Source of the DNA: Niastella soli
GTDB lineage: Bacteria > Bacteroidota > Bacteroidia > Chitinophagales > Chitinophagaceae
Assembly (NCBI RefSeq): GCF_017742245.1
Contig: NZ_JAGHKO010000010.1
Span: 248,001-312,000, forward strand
Direction: 5' to 3'
Length of the DNA stretch: 64,000 bases
Positions 54,954 to 63,063 of the stretch are shown here, piece by piece. Position 1 is the stretch's first letter, and each line of letters starts with the position of its first letter. Under the pieces are notes generated by a model, which was given only the letters and a program-made list of their open reading frames with translations, ran no database searches and was not told the origin of the DNA. The position numbers were made by a program, and so were the translations under genes.

Positions 54954-55670
54954 TTAATTATTGTTCACCCAACCATAATAGATACTGATGGGCATCAATG
55001 CAAATACAACTGAGATGAAAATAGAGAAAAAGATACCTGCGCCTTTAGCCATGGCAACGTATTTCTTGTTATGCACGCCCACAGTTCTGAATGAACTCTG
55101 GAAACCATGCAACAGGTGCCAGCACAATGAAAAACATCCCAACAGGTAAATAACTACCACCCAGCCCGATGAAAATACCACTAACATTTTGGTGAATACA
55201 TCGTGAATGGGAGCGCCATTATTGTAAGTTACTTCGCCCAGTGTAGTGGCATAAGTAATACGGGAAGGGATCCAGAAGTCTTGAATATGAATAATAAGGA
55301 AGAGCAGAATGAGGGTGCCCAGCAAACCCATTGATTTTCTGTACCAGGCGCTGCCTTTGCTGCCCATAGCTACCTGATAACCTTGTTTGCGGCGGGCGCG
55401 GTTTTTAAACTCGAGCATATAGCCCTGGATGATGTGCAGGAAAAAACCTAAGAACAGGCCAATTTCCATAATGCGGATAACATAGGACGCACCCATAAAA
55501 TGGGCCGCTTTGTTAAACATTTCACCGTTGTCATTTGAATCAACCAGATCGGCCCAAATACAGGCATTGATCCCGGCGTGAACAATCAGAAACGAGATCA
55601 GGAACAGCCCGGTAAATGCCATTACTAACTTTTTACCTACCGAAGACGTGAAGAACTCAGACCATTTCAT
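54954..55670 (-). CDS. sdhC: Succinate dehydrogenase cytochrome b subunit
   Basis: This 238-residue membrane anchor starts at the ATG at 55670 (MKWSEFFTSSVGKKLVMA). A longer frame would add 17 unrelated residues. It has five helices with histidines that fit diheme type-B enzymes (VHAGINACIWAD, FFLHIIQGYMLEFKNRARR, HIQDFWIPSR, CWHLLHGFQSSFRT). This single subunit transfers electrons to menaquinone, so no sdhD is expected. A TAATTTTG box lies about 70 nt upstream. Confidence 0.93.
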   Translation of the reverse strand: MKWSEFFTSSVGKKLVMAFTGLFLISFLIVHAGINACIWADLVDSNDNGEMFNKAAHFMGASYVIRIMEIGLFLGFFLHIIQGYMLEFKNRARRKQGYQVAMGSKGSAWYRKSMGLLGTLILLFLIIHIQDFWIPSRITYATTLGEVTYNNGAPIHDVFTKMLVVFSSGWVVVIYLLGCFSLCWHLLHGFQSSFRTVGVHNKKYVAMAKGAGIFFSIFISVVFALMPISIYYGWVNNN

Positions 55671-55738
55671 GCGAAAATGAATTAATTGATACGATAGTCC
55701 ACACTGCAAGCCTGCCAGCAAACAGTGATCGCGCCCGA

Positions 55739-55746
55739 CAAAATTA
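55739..55746 (-). promoter_or_regulatory. -7 box (TAATTTTG) of sdhCAB
   Basis: An exact TAnnTTTG match on the minus strand lies 68 nt upstream of the sdhC ATG. Confidence 0.55.
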
Positions 55747-55913
55747 TCATTGCCCTCTATCTATAATGAAATTTGCCAAGGACGTTTCATCTGAAAAAAG
55801 GTTAAGGGCGCAGGTATTGATCATACTTTTTGAAAGGGTATAACACACCTGCATTAGATTGAGATAGGTTAAAGAACAAAGAGCTTTTTAAAATCCATCG
55901 CTGTAAGCAGCCA

Positions 55914-55934
55914 TTAAATTTGCCGCAAATTTAA
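55914..55934. promoter_or_regulatory. 21-bp perfect palindrome in the sdhC-accD gap
   Basis: TTAAATTTGC and GCAAATTTAA flank a single C. It lies about 240 bp before sdhC and 200 bp before accD and could be an operator. No regulator can be named. The rest of 55671-56132 shows no gene. Confidence 0.4.
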
Positions 55935-56132
55935 CGCAGCAAGCTTAAAAATCAACACCCTGTTAAAATTTTCCTGTAAAACACTCCTTTCTAACCAGTT
56001 CTTTCACCCAGAAATAATGATTTTCATAAAGTAAAATACTTAGGCGGTTTTAACGTTACGGTGGTATAAAAGATTGAGATTCGGACTCATTTTGTTAAAT
56101 TCCCTATCTTTAGCCCCTTTTAAATCTACTTA

Positions 56133-57044
56133 ATGAAACAGGAAGAGGATTTTGAAGCCAACTTAGCAGGCGAAGACGGTACCGGTGAAGAAACCAAGAG
56201 AAGCTGGTTCAAACGCATTAAGAAAGGTATCACAACCAGTACCGCTGAAAAGAAAGAAACACCGGAAGGTTTATGGAGCAAATGCCCCGAGTGTGGCTAT
56301 ATATGCACCATGACCGAACTCAGGGAGAACTTATTTGTTTGCCCTAAATGCACCCACCACCACCGGATCGGTAGTGCCGAATATTTTGAAATTCTTTTTG
56401 ACGACAATAAATTCGAGGTGCTCTTTGAGAACATCCGTTCCAAAGACCATTTGCACTTTACCGATTTGAAGAATTATGGAAAACGTCTGGAAGAAATTTG
56501 GTCAAAGACCGATATTACCGACTCCATTCGTATTGGGAAAGGGAATTTAAAAGGAATACCATTTGTGGTAGGCTGTATGGATTTTGAGTTCATCGGCGGC
56601 TCCCTGGGTAGTGTAATGGGTGAACGGATAGCCCGCGCTATTGACGTTTGCATAGAAGAGAAAATACCCCTGATGATCATTTGTAAATCAGGTGGCGCCC
56701 GGATGATGGAAAGCGCCTATTCGCTGATGCAGCTGGCGAAGGTATCTGGCAAATTATCGCAGTTAACAGATGCAAAAATTCCTTATATCTCCTTACAAAC
56801 CGATCCATCGTTTGGTGGTATCTCGGCTTCGTTTGGAATGCTCGGTGATCTGAATATTGCCGAACCAGGCGCCCTGATCGGTTTTGCCGGTCCGCGGGTA
56901 ATTAAGGAAACTATTAAAAAAGATTTACCGGAAGGATTTCAACGAAGCGAGTTCTTACTGGAACATGGCTTCCTGGACTTTATTGTTCCACGGAAAGAAT
57001 TGAAGGAAAAACTGGCTACCGTTTTATCCATGTTTAAAAATTAA
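56133..57044 (+). CDS. accD: Acetyl-CoA carboxylase carboxyltransferase subunit beta
   Basis: This 303-residue subunit transfers CO2 from biotin to acetyl-CoA in fatty acid synthesis. An N-terminal acidic extension (about 1-45) is followed by the zinc ribbon C51-C54-C70-C73 (CPECGY, CPKC). The carboxyltransferase core follows with [34 protein letters not shown], and [16 protein letters not shown]. accA is not next to it, so the genes are separate here, as is usual. The stop is followed within 4 nt by a heptamer array (A6). Confidence 0.95.
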   Translation: MKQEEDFEANLAGEDGTGEETKRSWFKRIKKGITTSTAEKKETPEGLWSKCPECGYICTMTELRENLFVCPKCTHHHRIGSAEYFEILFDDNKFEVLFENIRSKDHLHFTDLKNYGKRLEEIWSKTDITDSIRIGKGNLKGIPFVVGCMDFEFIGGSLGSVMGERIARAIDVCIEEKIPLMIICKSGGARMMESAYSLMQLAKVSGKLSQLTDAKIPYISLQTDPSFGGISASFGMLGDLNIAEPGALIGFAGPRVIKETIKKDLPEGFQRSEFLLEHGFLDFIVPRKELKEKLATVLSMFKN

Positions 57045-57047
57045 TAC

Positions 57048-57167
57048 GAAGTAAGAAGTAAGAGGTAGGAAGTAAGAAATGTACTAATTCCGGGCAGCCG
57101 ACAATTGTCGATGTTTCCGAATGACAGATTTCTACATCCTACTTCATACTTCTTACTTCCTACCTCG
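57048..57167. repeat. Paired inverted GAAGTAR heptamer element (A6)
   Basis: The left arm is 57048-57080 (GAAGTAAGAAGTAAGAGGTA and on). The right arm is 57129-57167 (inverted set CTACATCCTACTTCATAC and on). The spacer of about 50 bp contains the short dyad GACAATTGTC. It spans the whole gap between accD and smpB. Confidence 0.8.
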
Positions 57168-57174
57168 AATTCCA

Positions 57175-57612
57175 ATGGCAGATATCAGGAACCGCTCGGC
57201 TTATCACGATTATTTCATCGAAGACAAATACGATGCGGGCATGGTATTGATTGGCTCGGAAGTGAAAGCACTGCGCGACGGACGTGCCAGCTTCAACGAC
57301 AGCTATTGCATTTTTCATAAAGGCGAATTGTGGATCAAAAGCCTGCACATTGGCCAGTATTCCCATAGCTCACTGTACTTTCACGACGCTACCCGGGAAC
57401 GCAAATTGCTTTTAACAAAAAAGGAGTTGCGTAAACTGGAAGCCAAGATCAAAGAGAAAGGTTTCACTATAATTCCCCTGCGTATTTTCTTTAATGAGCG
57501 TGGATTTGTGAAAATGGAAATTGGCCTTGGCAAAGGGAAGAAGAATTACGACAAACGCGAGACAATTAAGGCTAGAGATACGGATAGGGAGATGAAGCGT
57601 TATTTGAAGTAG
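57175..57612 (+). CDS. smpB: SsrA-binding protein
   Basis: This 145-residue RNA-binding protein brings tmRNA to stalled ribosomes. It has the core motifs RNRSAYHDYFIEDKYDAGMVL, GSEVKALRDGRASFNDSYC, the conserved LHIGQYSHSS region, and the basic tail KGKKNYDKRETIKARDTDREM. The start is the ATG at 57175. An in-frame ATG at 57121 would read through the repeat arm and is rejected. The stop TAG is followed directly by a GTTGACC octamer array. Confidence 0.95.
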   Translation: MADIRNRSAYHDYFIEDKYDAGMVLIGSEVKALRDGRASFNDSYCIFHKGELWIKSLHIGQYSHSSLYFHDATRERKLLLTKKELRKLEAKIKEKGFTIIPLRIFFNERGFVKMEIGLGKGKKNYDKRETIKARDTDREMKRYLK

Positions 57613-57642
57613 AGTTGACCAGGTAACCAGTTGACCAGTTGA
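57613..57642. repeat. GTTGACCA octamer array (D3)
   Basis: AGTTGACC, AGGTAACC, AGTTGACC, AGTTGACG start at the smpB stop. The rest of 57643-57969 shows no gene. A TATTTTTG box (57759-57766) could be a distal promoter for the secreted protein gene. Confidence 0.6.
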
Positions 57643-57969
57643 CGCCGGTCTGCCGACTGCCCCCCATTAACCACAGACGCCCCATAGTATAAATACTAAA
57701 CCACTACTAACTTTTCCACACAGTTTCCCAATTGCTCTGAGAATTGAAAACTGCGATATATTTTTGTACCGAGGCATCATATACTTGTTATAGCACACCT
57801 TTAATCGTATCCTTCCGAACAATATCCATTGAAAAAACACCCACCCAGGAACAAGCCATAGGCCGCTTAGAAAAGCGTTAAGTACCCATACACTGGCATA
57901 CACTTAACGGGCGTATTTCGTATTAAAGAATTTTATTGTATGGCTTGATTTTTCTACTTAAATTAACAT

Positions 57970-58962
57970 ATGCTACGCATTATTTTGGTTCTCTTATTAT
58001 TGGTGACCGGCGGGGTTGCTTTTTCCCAATCAATATCGGGCTCCTGGTATGGTAAAGCTGATATTGTAGGGCAAGGCGTTTACAATAACTATCTTACTGA
58101 ATTGGTTTTAAAACAAAAGGGCAGCCAGGTAGAAGGCGTTTTTGGCTATTATTTTAAAGATACCTACCAAAGCTTTTTTGTTCGTGGCACCTACGATAAG
58201 GATACCCGGCAGGTAAGTATTAAAAATTTACCCATGTTGTTCTATGGCTCCCGCAATACACAGACCGGGGCAGAATGTATGATGGATTTTGAAGGCACTT
58301 TGCGGGTAAGCCAGGTAAAAAGCACCATGAATGGCTCGTTTTTGACCATTGATAAATACAAATATACCTGCCCCGAAATGCGGGTGAACTTTACCATGGA
58401 CGTGGCTACCAAAAACCTTGATAGCATGCTGAGCAGCAGTATTGTAGGAAAACGGTACTGGATGCCGCAACGGGAAGATGTGGTGGTAAAGAACAACATT
58501 CCGGTTGTAAACAGTGTCCCTGCAGCCGGTACAGCCAGTATTGCCCCGGTAAAGATCACCGACAGCGCTATCGACGCATATAGTGAACGCAACCTGGTGG
58601 CTCAATTCAGCCGCAGAAAGATCATTTATACAAAGGAACTGGAAATAGGCAGCGATTCCATTCGGATCAGCCTGTACGACAATGGTGAAATTGACGGCGA
58701 TACCGTAACCGTTTTCCTCAACGGCCAACCGGTTATAACACACCAGGAGCTTACCGCCCGGGCCGTGAATATTTACCTTACACTCGATAACAGCAAGGAT
58801 GTAAATGAGGTGAGTTTGTTTGCAGAAAACCTCGGCCGCATCCCACCCAATACCGCTTTAATGGTAGTTACCGATGGCATTTCCCGTTTTGAGGTTTTCC
58901 TTTCGAGTTCTTTTACCCAGAACGCTACGGTGCGGATCAAAAAACGAATCTCGCGACATTAG
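57970..58962 (+). CDS. Secreted protein of unknown function
   Basis: This 330-residue protein has a clear signal peptide (MLRIILVLLLLVTGGVAFSQ). An N-terminal beta-rich part follows (SISGSWYGKADIVGQGVYNN, LTELVLKQKGSQVEGVFGYYF). The C-terminal half (about 205-330) contains DSIRISLYDNGEIDGDTVTVFLNGQPV, then NIYLTLDNSKDVNEVSLFAENLGRIPPN and VTDGISRFEVFLSSS. That half looks like a domain seen repeatedly in Bacteroidota secreted proteins. I give no name for it. No operon partner. The stop is 8 nt from a GGCAATG array. Confidence 0.75.
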   Translation: MLRIILVLLLLVTGGVAFSQSISGSWYGKADIVGQGVYNNYLTELVLKQKGSQVEGVFGYYFKDTYQSFFVRGTYDKDTRQVSIKNLPMLFYGSRNTQTGAECMMDFEGTLRVSQVKSTMNGSFLTIDKYKYTCPEMRVNFTMDVATKNLDSMLSSSIVGKRYWMPQREDVVVKNNIPVVNSVPAAGTASIAPVKITDSAIDAYSERNLVAQFSRRKIIYTKELEIGSDSIRISLYDNGEIDGDTVTVFLNGQPVITHQELTARAVNIYLTLDNSKDVNEVSLFAENLGRIPPNTALMVVTDGISRFEVFLSSSFTQNATVRIKKRISRH

Positions 58963-58970
58963 CTCCTTAT

Positions 58971-59203
58971 GGCAATGGGCAATGGGCAGTAGGCAATGGG
59001 AAAATACAGCTGAAAGCCGAAGGCTAATATATAAAGTAAAACGCTGAACGTTGGTTATACGTTCAGCGTTTTACTTTATATACCTTTTAATTTCAGTCTT
59101 TTTCATTCTCCCCGTCCCCTGCTCGCAGTCCGCGGATGGCTAAAGCTTTAGAGAAGGCCCGCCTTGGCCAACGGGCTTTTCCTATTGCCCATTGCCCATA
59201 GCC
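58971..59203. repeat. Paired inverted GGCAATR heptamer element with nested AACGCTG hairpin (C4/F2)
   Basis: The left arm 58971-59000 is GGCAATGGGCAATGGGCAGT and on. The right arm 59178-59203 is the inverted CCTATTGCCCATTGCCC set. Inside, 59030-59051 and 59059-59080 form a perfect 22-bp stem with a 7-nt loop, made of AACGCTGAACGT. The element fills the gap between the secreted protein gene and parC. Confidence 0.75.
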
Positions 59204-59209
59204 TTGTAT

Positions 59210-61732
59210 TTAGAACAGTTCCGGTTGTTCCGGATCTTCTTTTTGTTCTTTCATTGTCCATTCAAATTCGGTGCTCTTACTGAAGTCGGCCAGTTTTGTA
59301 CCCACCGCTTTCCAGCCCATTACCTCCACCATATCGGCAATCTTGATCTTCTGGGTACGCACCTGGGCGCCCCGGCCTGTCTTGATCTGCACAATTGGTT
59401 CAGGATGCGTGGTCACTGCATCCAGGTAATTGCCATCACCTTCCTTGATCAACATGAATTTGTTACGTAAGGTTGTGGTCTCCACCTTAAACCTTTTTAC
59501 GTTAAACTGCTGTTTATCGTTATCGAGGTAAATGGCAGTAACTGTTTTCTCCGGATTGAACTTCTCGATCTCGATCACTTTTTCGGTATCGAACTTCTGC
59601 GTCAACTCCTGATCGGTGATCTCATAGTTGCCATCCTTATAAACCACGAAGATCTTGTCATCGGGTTGGAAACTACCGAGGTACTCCCCTTTCGACTCTG
59701 TATTCAACCGGCCGAACTGATCATCGAACCACAGCTTTTTACCACCGAGGGTTGATTTACCAGCTTCTTTGAATTTAACCGATTTAACCCTGAACTTGGT
59801 TACCTGGTTACCGAGACTTTGACGGGCCTTGATCTCCAGTTCTTCAAAGTAAAAATCAAACTCTTTTTTACGTGCCGTACTGTTGGGGTCCAGTGCCACT
59901 TTCACTACTTCCGCTTCCCCATTAGGGTTGGCGCTGAAGTAATGCACCTTGGCTTTCTCAGCACCTTTGTTGGTGAGGTCATATTCTTTATCGCGGGTAA
60001 TACCTACTACATTAAAACGCTTGGCGTAAGTAATGCCGGTTTTACCATCAACATAGATCATGTTATAGGTGGTGCGCTCATCGTTCTTCTGGAAAACTGC
60101 AACGTGTATGATGTCTTTGCCAATAAAGGCTTTATCCGACACCTTCACTATTTTCATTTTACCTGAACGGGTAAAAGCAATAATATCATCGAGTGAAGAA
60201 CAATCGGCAACAAACTCATCTTTCTTTAAACCGCTACCAATGAAACCATCGGCCCGGTTCACGTAGATCTTGGTATTGGCGATGGCCACCTGTTTGGCCT
60301 GAATGGCTTCAAACAGTTTGATCTCGGTTTTACGCTCCCGGCCCTTGCCATATTTCTGCAGCAGGTTTTCGTAATAGGCTACAGCAAAATCAACCAGGTT
60401 ATTCAGATCGTGTTTAACCTGTTTGATCTCTTTATCAAGGCCTTTTATCTGTGCATCCAGCTCGTCAATATCCAGTTTGTAGATACGGCGAACCGGCTTC
60501 TCGGTCAGCTTTACAATATCTTCCCGGGTAATATCGCGGCGAAGTTGTTTGCGGAAAGGTTTGAACGCCTCTGTAATGCCATCCAGTACTTTTTCCCAGG
60601 TAGCATAGCGTTTCTCCAGTTCTTTATAGATCTTTTCTTCAAAGAAGATCTTTTCGAGTGAAGTATAATGCCATTTCTCCTGCAGCTCGGCCAGCTTTAT
60701 TTCCAACTCGCGCTTCAACAGCTCTTTGGTATTTTCAGCCGAAATGCGCAGCAGTTCATGAATGCTGATGAAGGTTGGCTTTTTATCAACGATCACGCAG
60801 GCATTGGGCGAAATGCTCACTTCACAATCAGTGAACGCATACAGGGCGTCGATGGTAATGTCTGGCGAAATACCCGGCGCCAGGTCGATCAATACTTCTA
60901 CTTCAGCAGCGGTGTTGTCCGTTACTTTTTTGATCTTGATCTTGCCCTGGTCGTTTGCTTTCACAATAGAATCCATCAACTGGGTGGTGGTAACCCCATA
61001 TGGAACGTCGCGAATGGCCAGTGTTTTCTTGTCTACTTCCTCAATATGCGCGCGTACCCGCACTTTACCGCCGCGTTTACCTTCGTTGTAGTTGGTAACG
61101 TCTATCATCCCGGCGGTTTGAAAATCGGGCACCAGCTCGAATTTCTTACCCCGCAGGTATTTGATGGCGGCTTCTATGATCTCACAAAAGTTGTGTGGTA
61201 ATATTTTGGTGGCCAAACCAACCGCAATACCTTCTGCGCCATGGGCCAGCAGTAAGGGGAATTTCATGGGCAGTGCTACCGGTTCGTTTTTACGACCATC
61301 ATAACTTACGGCCCATTCGGTGGTTTTGGCATTAAAGGCAACTTCCAGCGCAAAGCGGCTCAGCCTTGCTTCAATATAACGGGCAGCGGCAGCATCATCA
61401 CCCGTACGCACATCACCCCAGTTACCCTGGGTCTCAATGAGCAGGTCTTTCTGTCCCATGTTCACCAACGCATCGCCAATACTGGCGTCGCCATGGGGAT
61501 GGTATTGCATACTTTGCCCAATGATGTTGGCCACTTTGTTAAAACGGCCATCATCCATCTCTTTCATTGCATACAGGATACGGCGTTGTACGGGTTTTAA
61601 TCCGTCTTCCACAGCCGGCACGGCTCTTTCAAGGATCACATACGAGGCGTAGTCAAGGAACCAGGTTTTATATTGGCCAGCTACCCCAGAATCGCCTTGT
61701 TGTAAAAAACTATTGTCTTTACTTTTTGCCAT
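59210..61732 (-). CDS. parC: DNA topoisomerase IV subunit A
   Basis: This 840-residue type IIA topoisomerase subunit cuts and rejoins DNA. The N-terminal breakage-reunion domain has RAVPAVEDGLKPVQRRIL, QYHPHGDASIGDALV and the catalytic tyrosine Y119 in AARYIEARLS. A long coiled-coil and helical tower region is followed by a C-terminal DNA-wrapping domain without the GyrA-box Q(R/K)RGGKG, which supports ParC over GyrA. It is separated from the parE fragment by two small genes on the same strand. The start is the ATG at 61732. Confidence 0.9.
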   Translation of the reverse strand: MAKSKDNSFLQQGDSGVAGQYKTWFLDYASYVILERAVPAVEDGLKPVQRRILYAMKEMDDGRFNKVANIIGQSMQYHPHGDASIGDALVNMGQKDLLIETQGNWGDVRTGDDAAAARYIEARLSRFALEVAFNAKTTEWAVSYDGRKNEPVALPMKFPLLLAHGAEGIAVGLATKILPHNFCEIIEAAIKYLRGKKFELVPDFQTAGMIDVTNYNEGKRGGKVRVRAHIEEVDKKTLAIRDVPYGVTTTQLMDSIVKANDQGKIKIKKVTDNTAAEVEVLIDLAPGISPDITIDALYAFTDCEVSISPNACVIVDKKPTFISIHELLRISAENTKELLKRELEIKLAELQEKWHYTSLEKIFFEEKIYKELEKRYATWEKVLDGITEAFKPFRKQLRRDITREDIVKLTEKPVRRIYKLDIDELDAQIKGLDKEIKQVKHDLNNLVDFAVAYYENLLQKYGKGRERKTEIKLFEAIQAKQVAIANTKIYVNRADGFIGSGLKKDEFVADCSSLDDIIAFTRSGKMKIVKVSDKAFIGKDIIHVAVFQKNDERTTYNMIYVDGKTGITYAKRFNVVGITRDKEYDLTNKGAEKAKVHYFSANPNGEAEVVKVALDPNSTARKKEFDFYFEELEIKARQSLGNQVTKFRVKSVKFKEAGKSTLGGKKLWFDDQFGRLNTESKGEYLGSFQPDDKIFVVYKDGNYEITDQELTQKFDTEKVIEIEKFNPEKTVTAIYLDNDKQQFNVKRFKVETTTLRNKFMLIKEGDGNYLDAVTTHPEPIVQIKTGRGAQVRTQKIKIADMVEVMGWKAVGTKLADFSKSTEFEWTMKEQKEDPEQPELF

Positions 61733-61783
61733 AATTAGTTTAATACTATTGATTCAAAATCTTCGACAAACTATTTTTGATTC

Positions 61784-62152
61784 TTATTTATAATCTTCCT
61801 TATGCTTCCCTATTAATCCCAAATGTGTGTTTTGAAAACTATCCGGATATTTCAATCCATATCCTAACATCCTATCCAAACTGGAATGACCCAATAAGAT
61901 CAAACCAATCAATTGCACCACTTCGTTATTCAAATACAACCCCGCAACATACATTACTATGGCAACTGCCTTATGATGAAAGAAGTTGTACGTCATAGCG
62001 CCAACACGGGTGTTTACTAAATACCCCAACGCACTAATATCAGGGGTAAGGATCAGCACCAGGTACCACCACCAGGCAAAAGATAATTTACCAAAAAGAA
62101 AAATACTCAAGCCAAACATTGCTGCTTCTTCGAGTGCAACTATTCTTTTCAT
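61784..62152 (-). CDS. DUF4260 membrane protein
   Basis: This 122-residue protein has four predicted helices (about 4-20, 26-45, 58-75 and 80-98). DUF4260 features are LEEAAMFGLSIFLF at the N-terminus, WWWYLVLILTPDISALGYL, and the C-terminal LLGHSSLDRMLGYGLKYPDSFQNTHLG. Function is unknown. It sits between DUF1835 and parC, 7 bp after the DUF1835 gene, suggesting co-transcription. Confidence 0.85.
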   Translation of the reverse strand: MKRIVALEEAAMFGLSIFLFGKLSFAWWWYLVLILTPDISALGYLVNTRVGAMTYNFFHHKAVAIVMYVAGLYLNNEVVQLIGLILLGHSSLDRMLGYGLKYPDSFQNTHLGLIGKHKEDYK

Positions 62153-62159
62153 AGGGTTT

Positions 62160-63005
62160 CTATTGCGGTGTTCCTTCCGTAACAGCTGCGGCCTGTGCCG
62201 ATTTGCCTTTCACTTCAAAATCTTTCATCCCTTTCAGTTCTCCCTGTACATCATAATTGCCACCAGCAATCAGTTGCTTCAGGCGCCACAAGGCGTACGC
62301 ATCGCCTGTTGTTTGCTTACTCTTGTTCAGGAAGTTGTTAATGATCTTATTGGCTTTTTGCCAGTCGTTGGTGATATATTTCTTTAATTCTTCGTCGTAA
62401 AAATCATACTCTTTCTGCCCCAGTTTTTTACCCCCTTCCAGTAAACGAACGCCCTTGTCTTCATTTTGCAGCCGGGTCCATTCATCGGGGTCCACCTCAA
62501 ATTCGCTGAGTGTTATTGGGCGGGCTAATTTCTTGGCCTTCAAAAACTCTTTGGGTGGGATCTGGCTCAGCCATTCAGGATAAAAGATCAACCCTTTTTC
62601 ATTGATGAAAGGCAGGTTATTCAGGTACAGAATATACAGTTTTCCCTGAAAATCTTTTAACTGGCTCATAAGCCAGTAATAACCGCTTACATCATGTTTA
62701 TTCTGGGCTGCCCAGATGTATACTTTTTCATCGGGGGCCAACGCCAGTTTTACAATCAGATCAACCACGATCTGCATATCATCCACCTCGAACATATCTA
62801 CTTTCCCGTCGTAATCGCCACCGGCCAACACCTCACGCCACCATTGTTTACGGGCCTCTATCCCTTCCTCTTCGTAGATATCCTTAATGGGACCAACCGC
62901 ATAATCGTCTTTTATCAGGAGCACATCGCCCTGTAATGTTTCATCGAGCTCGATGGCTTTCTTCAACACTTCAACATCCGGCTCGTTAAAAACTATATGA
63001 ATCAT
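62160..63005 (-). CDS. DUF1835 domain protein
   Basis: This 281-residue soluble protein starts MIHIVFNEPDVEVLKKAIEL and has an N-terminal DUF1835 domain with the DDYAVGPI motif, then an aspartate-rich VDMFEVDDMQIVVDLI segment. The C-terminal half has LITKWQKANKIINNF-like helices and ends in a low-complexity Ala/Gln tail. Family function is unknown. It follows parE by about 56 nt and precedes DUF4260. Confidence 0.8.
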   Translation of the reverse strand: MIHIVFNEPDVEVLKKAIELDETLQGDVLLIKDDYAVGPIKDIYEEEGIEARKQWWREVLAGGDYDGKVDMFEVDDMQIVVDLIVKLALAPDEKVYIWAAQNKHDVSGYYWLMSQLKDFQGKLYILYLNNLPFINEKGLIFYPEWLSQIPPKEFLKAKKLARPITLSEFEVDPDEWTRLQNEDKGVRLLEGGKKLGQKEYDFYDEELKKYITNDWQKANKIINNFLNKSKQTTGDAYALWRLKQLIAGGNYDVQGELKGMKDFEVKGKSAQAAAVTEGTPQ

Positions 63006-63035
63006 GTTCTAAAAACTTTATTCGGTCTAAAATAG

Positions 63036-63063
63036 AAACCCCTGGAACCTGAAACCTGTAACT
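63036..63063. repeat. CCTGAAA/CCTGTAA array (E2)
   Basis: CCTGGAACCTGAAACCTGTAAC directly abuts the stop codon of parE (TAG, 63062-63064). The unit matches array E1. Confidence 0.6.

Noticed and set aside
57121..57174. Longer smpB starting at the ATG at 57121
   Set aside because: The extension is a translation of the repeat arm. The known SmpB N-terminus begins near RNRSAYHDY.
57667..57903. ORF of 78 codons on the minus strand
   Set aside because: It starts from a weak start, has no homologous pattern and lies in an A/T-rich gap between smpB and the secreted protein gene.
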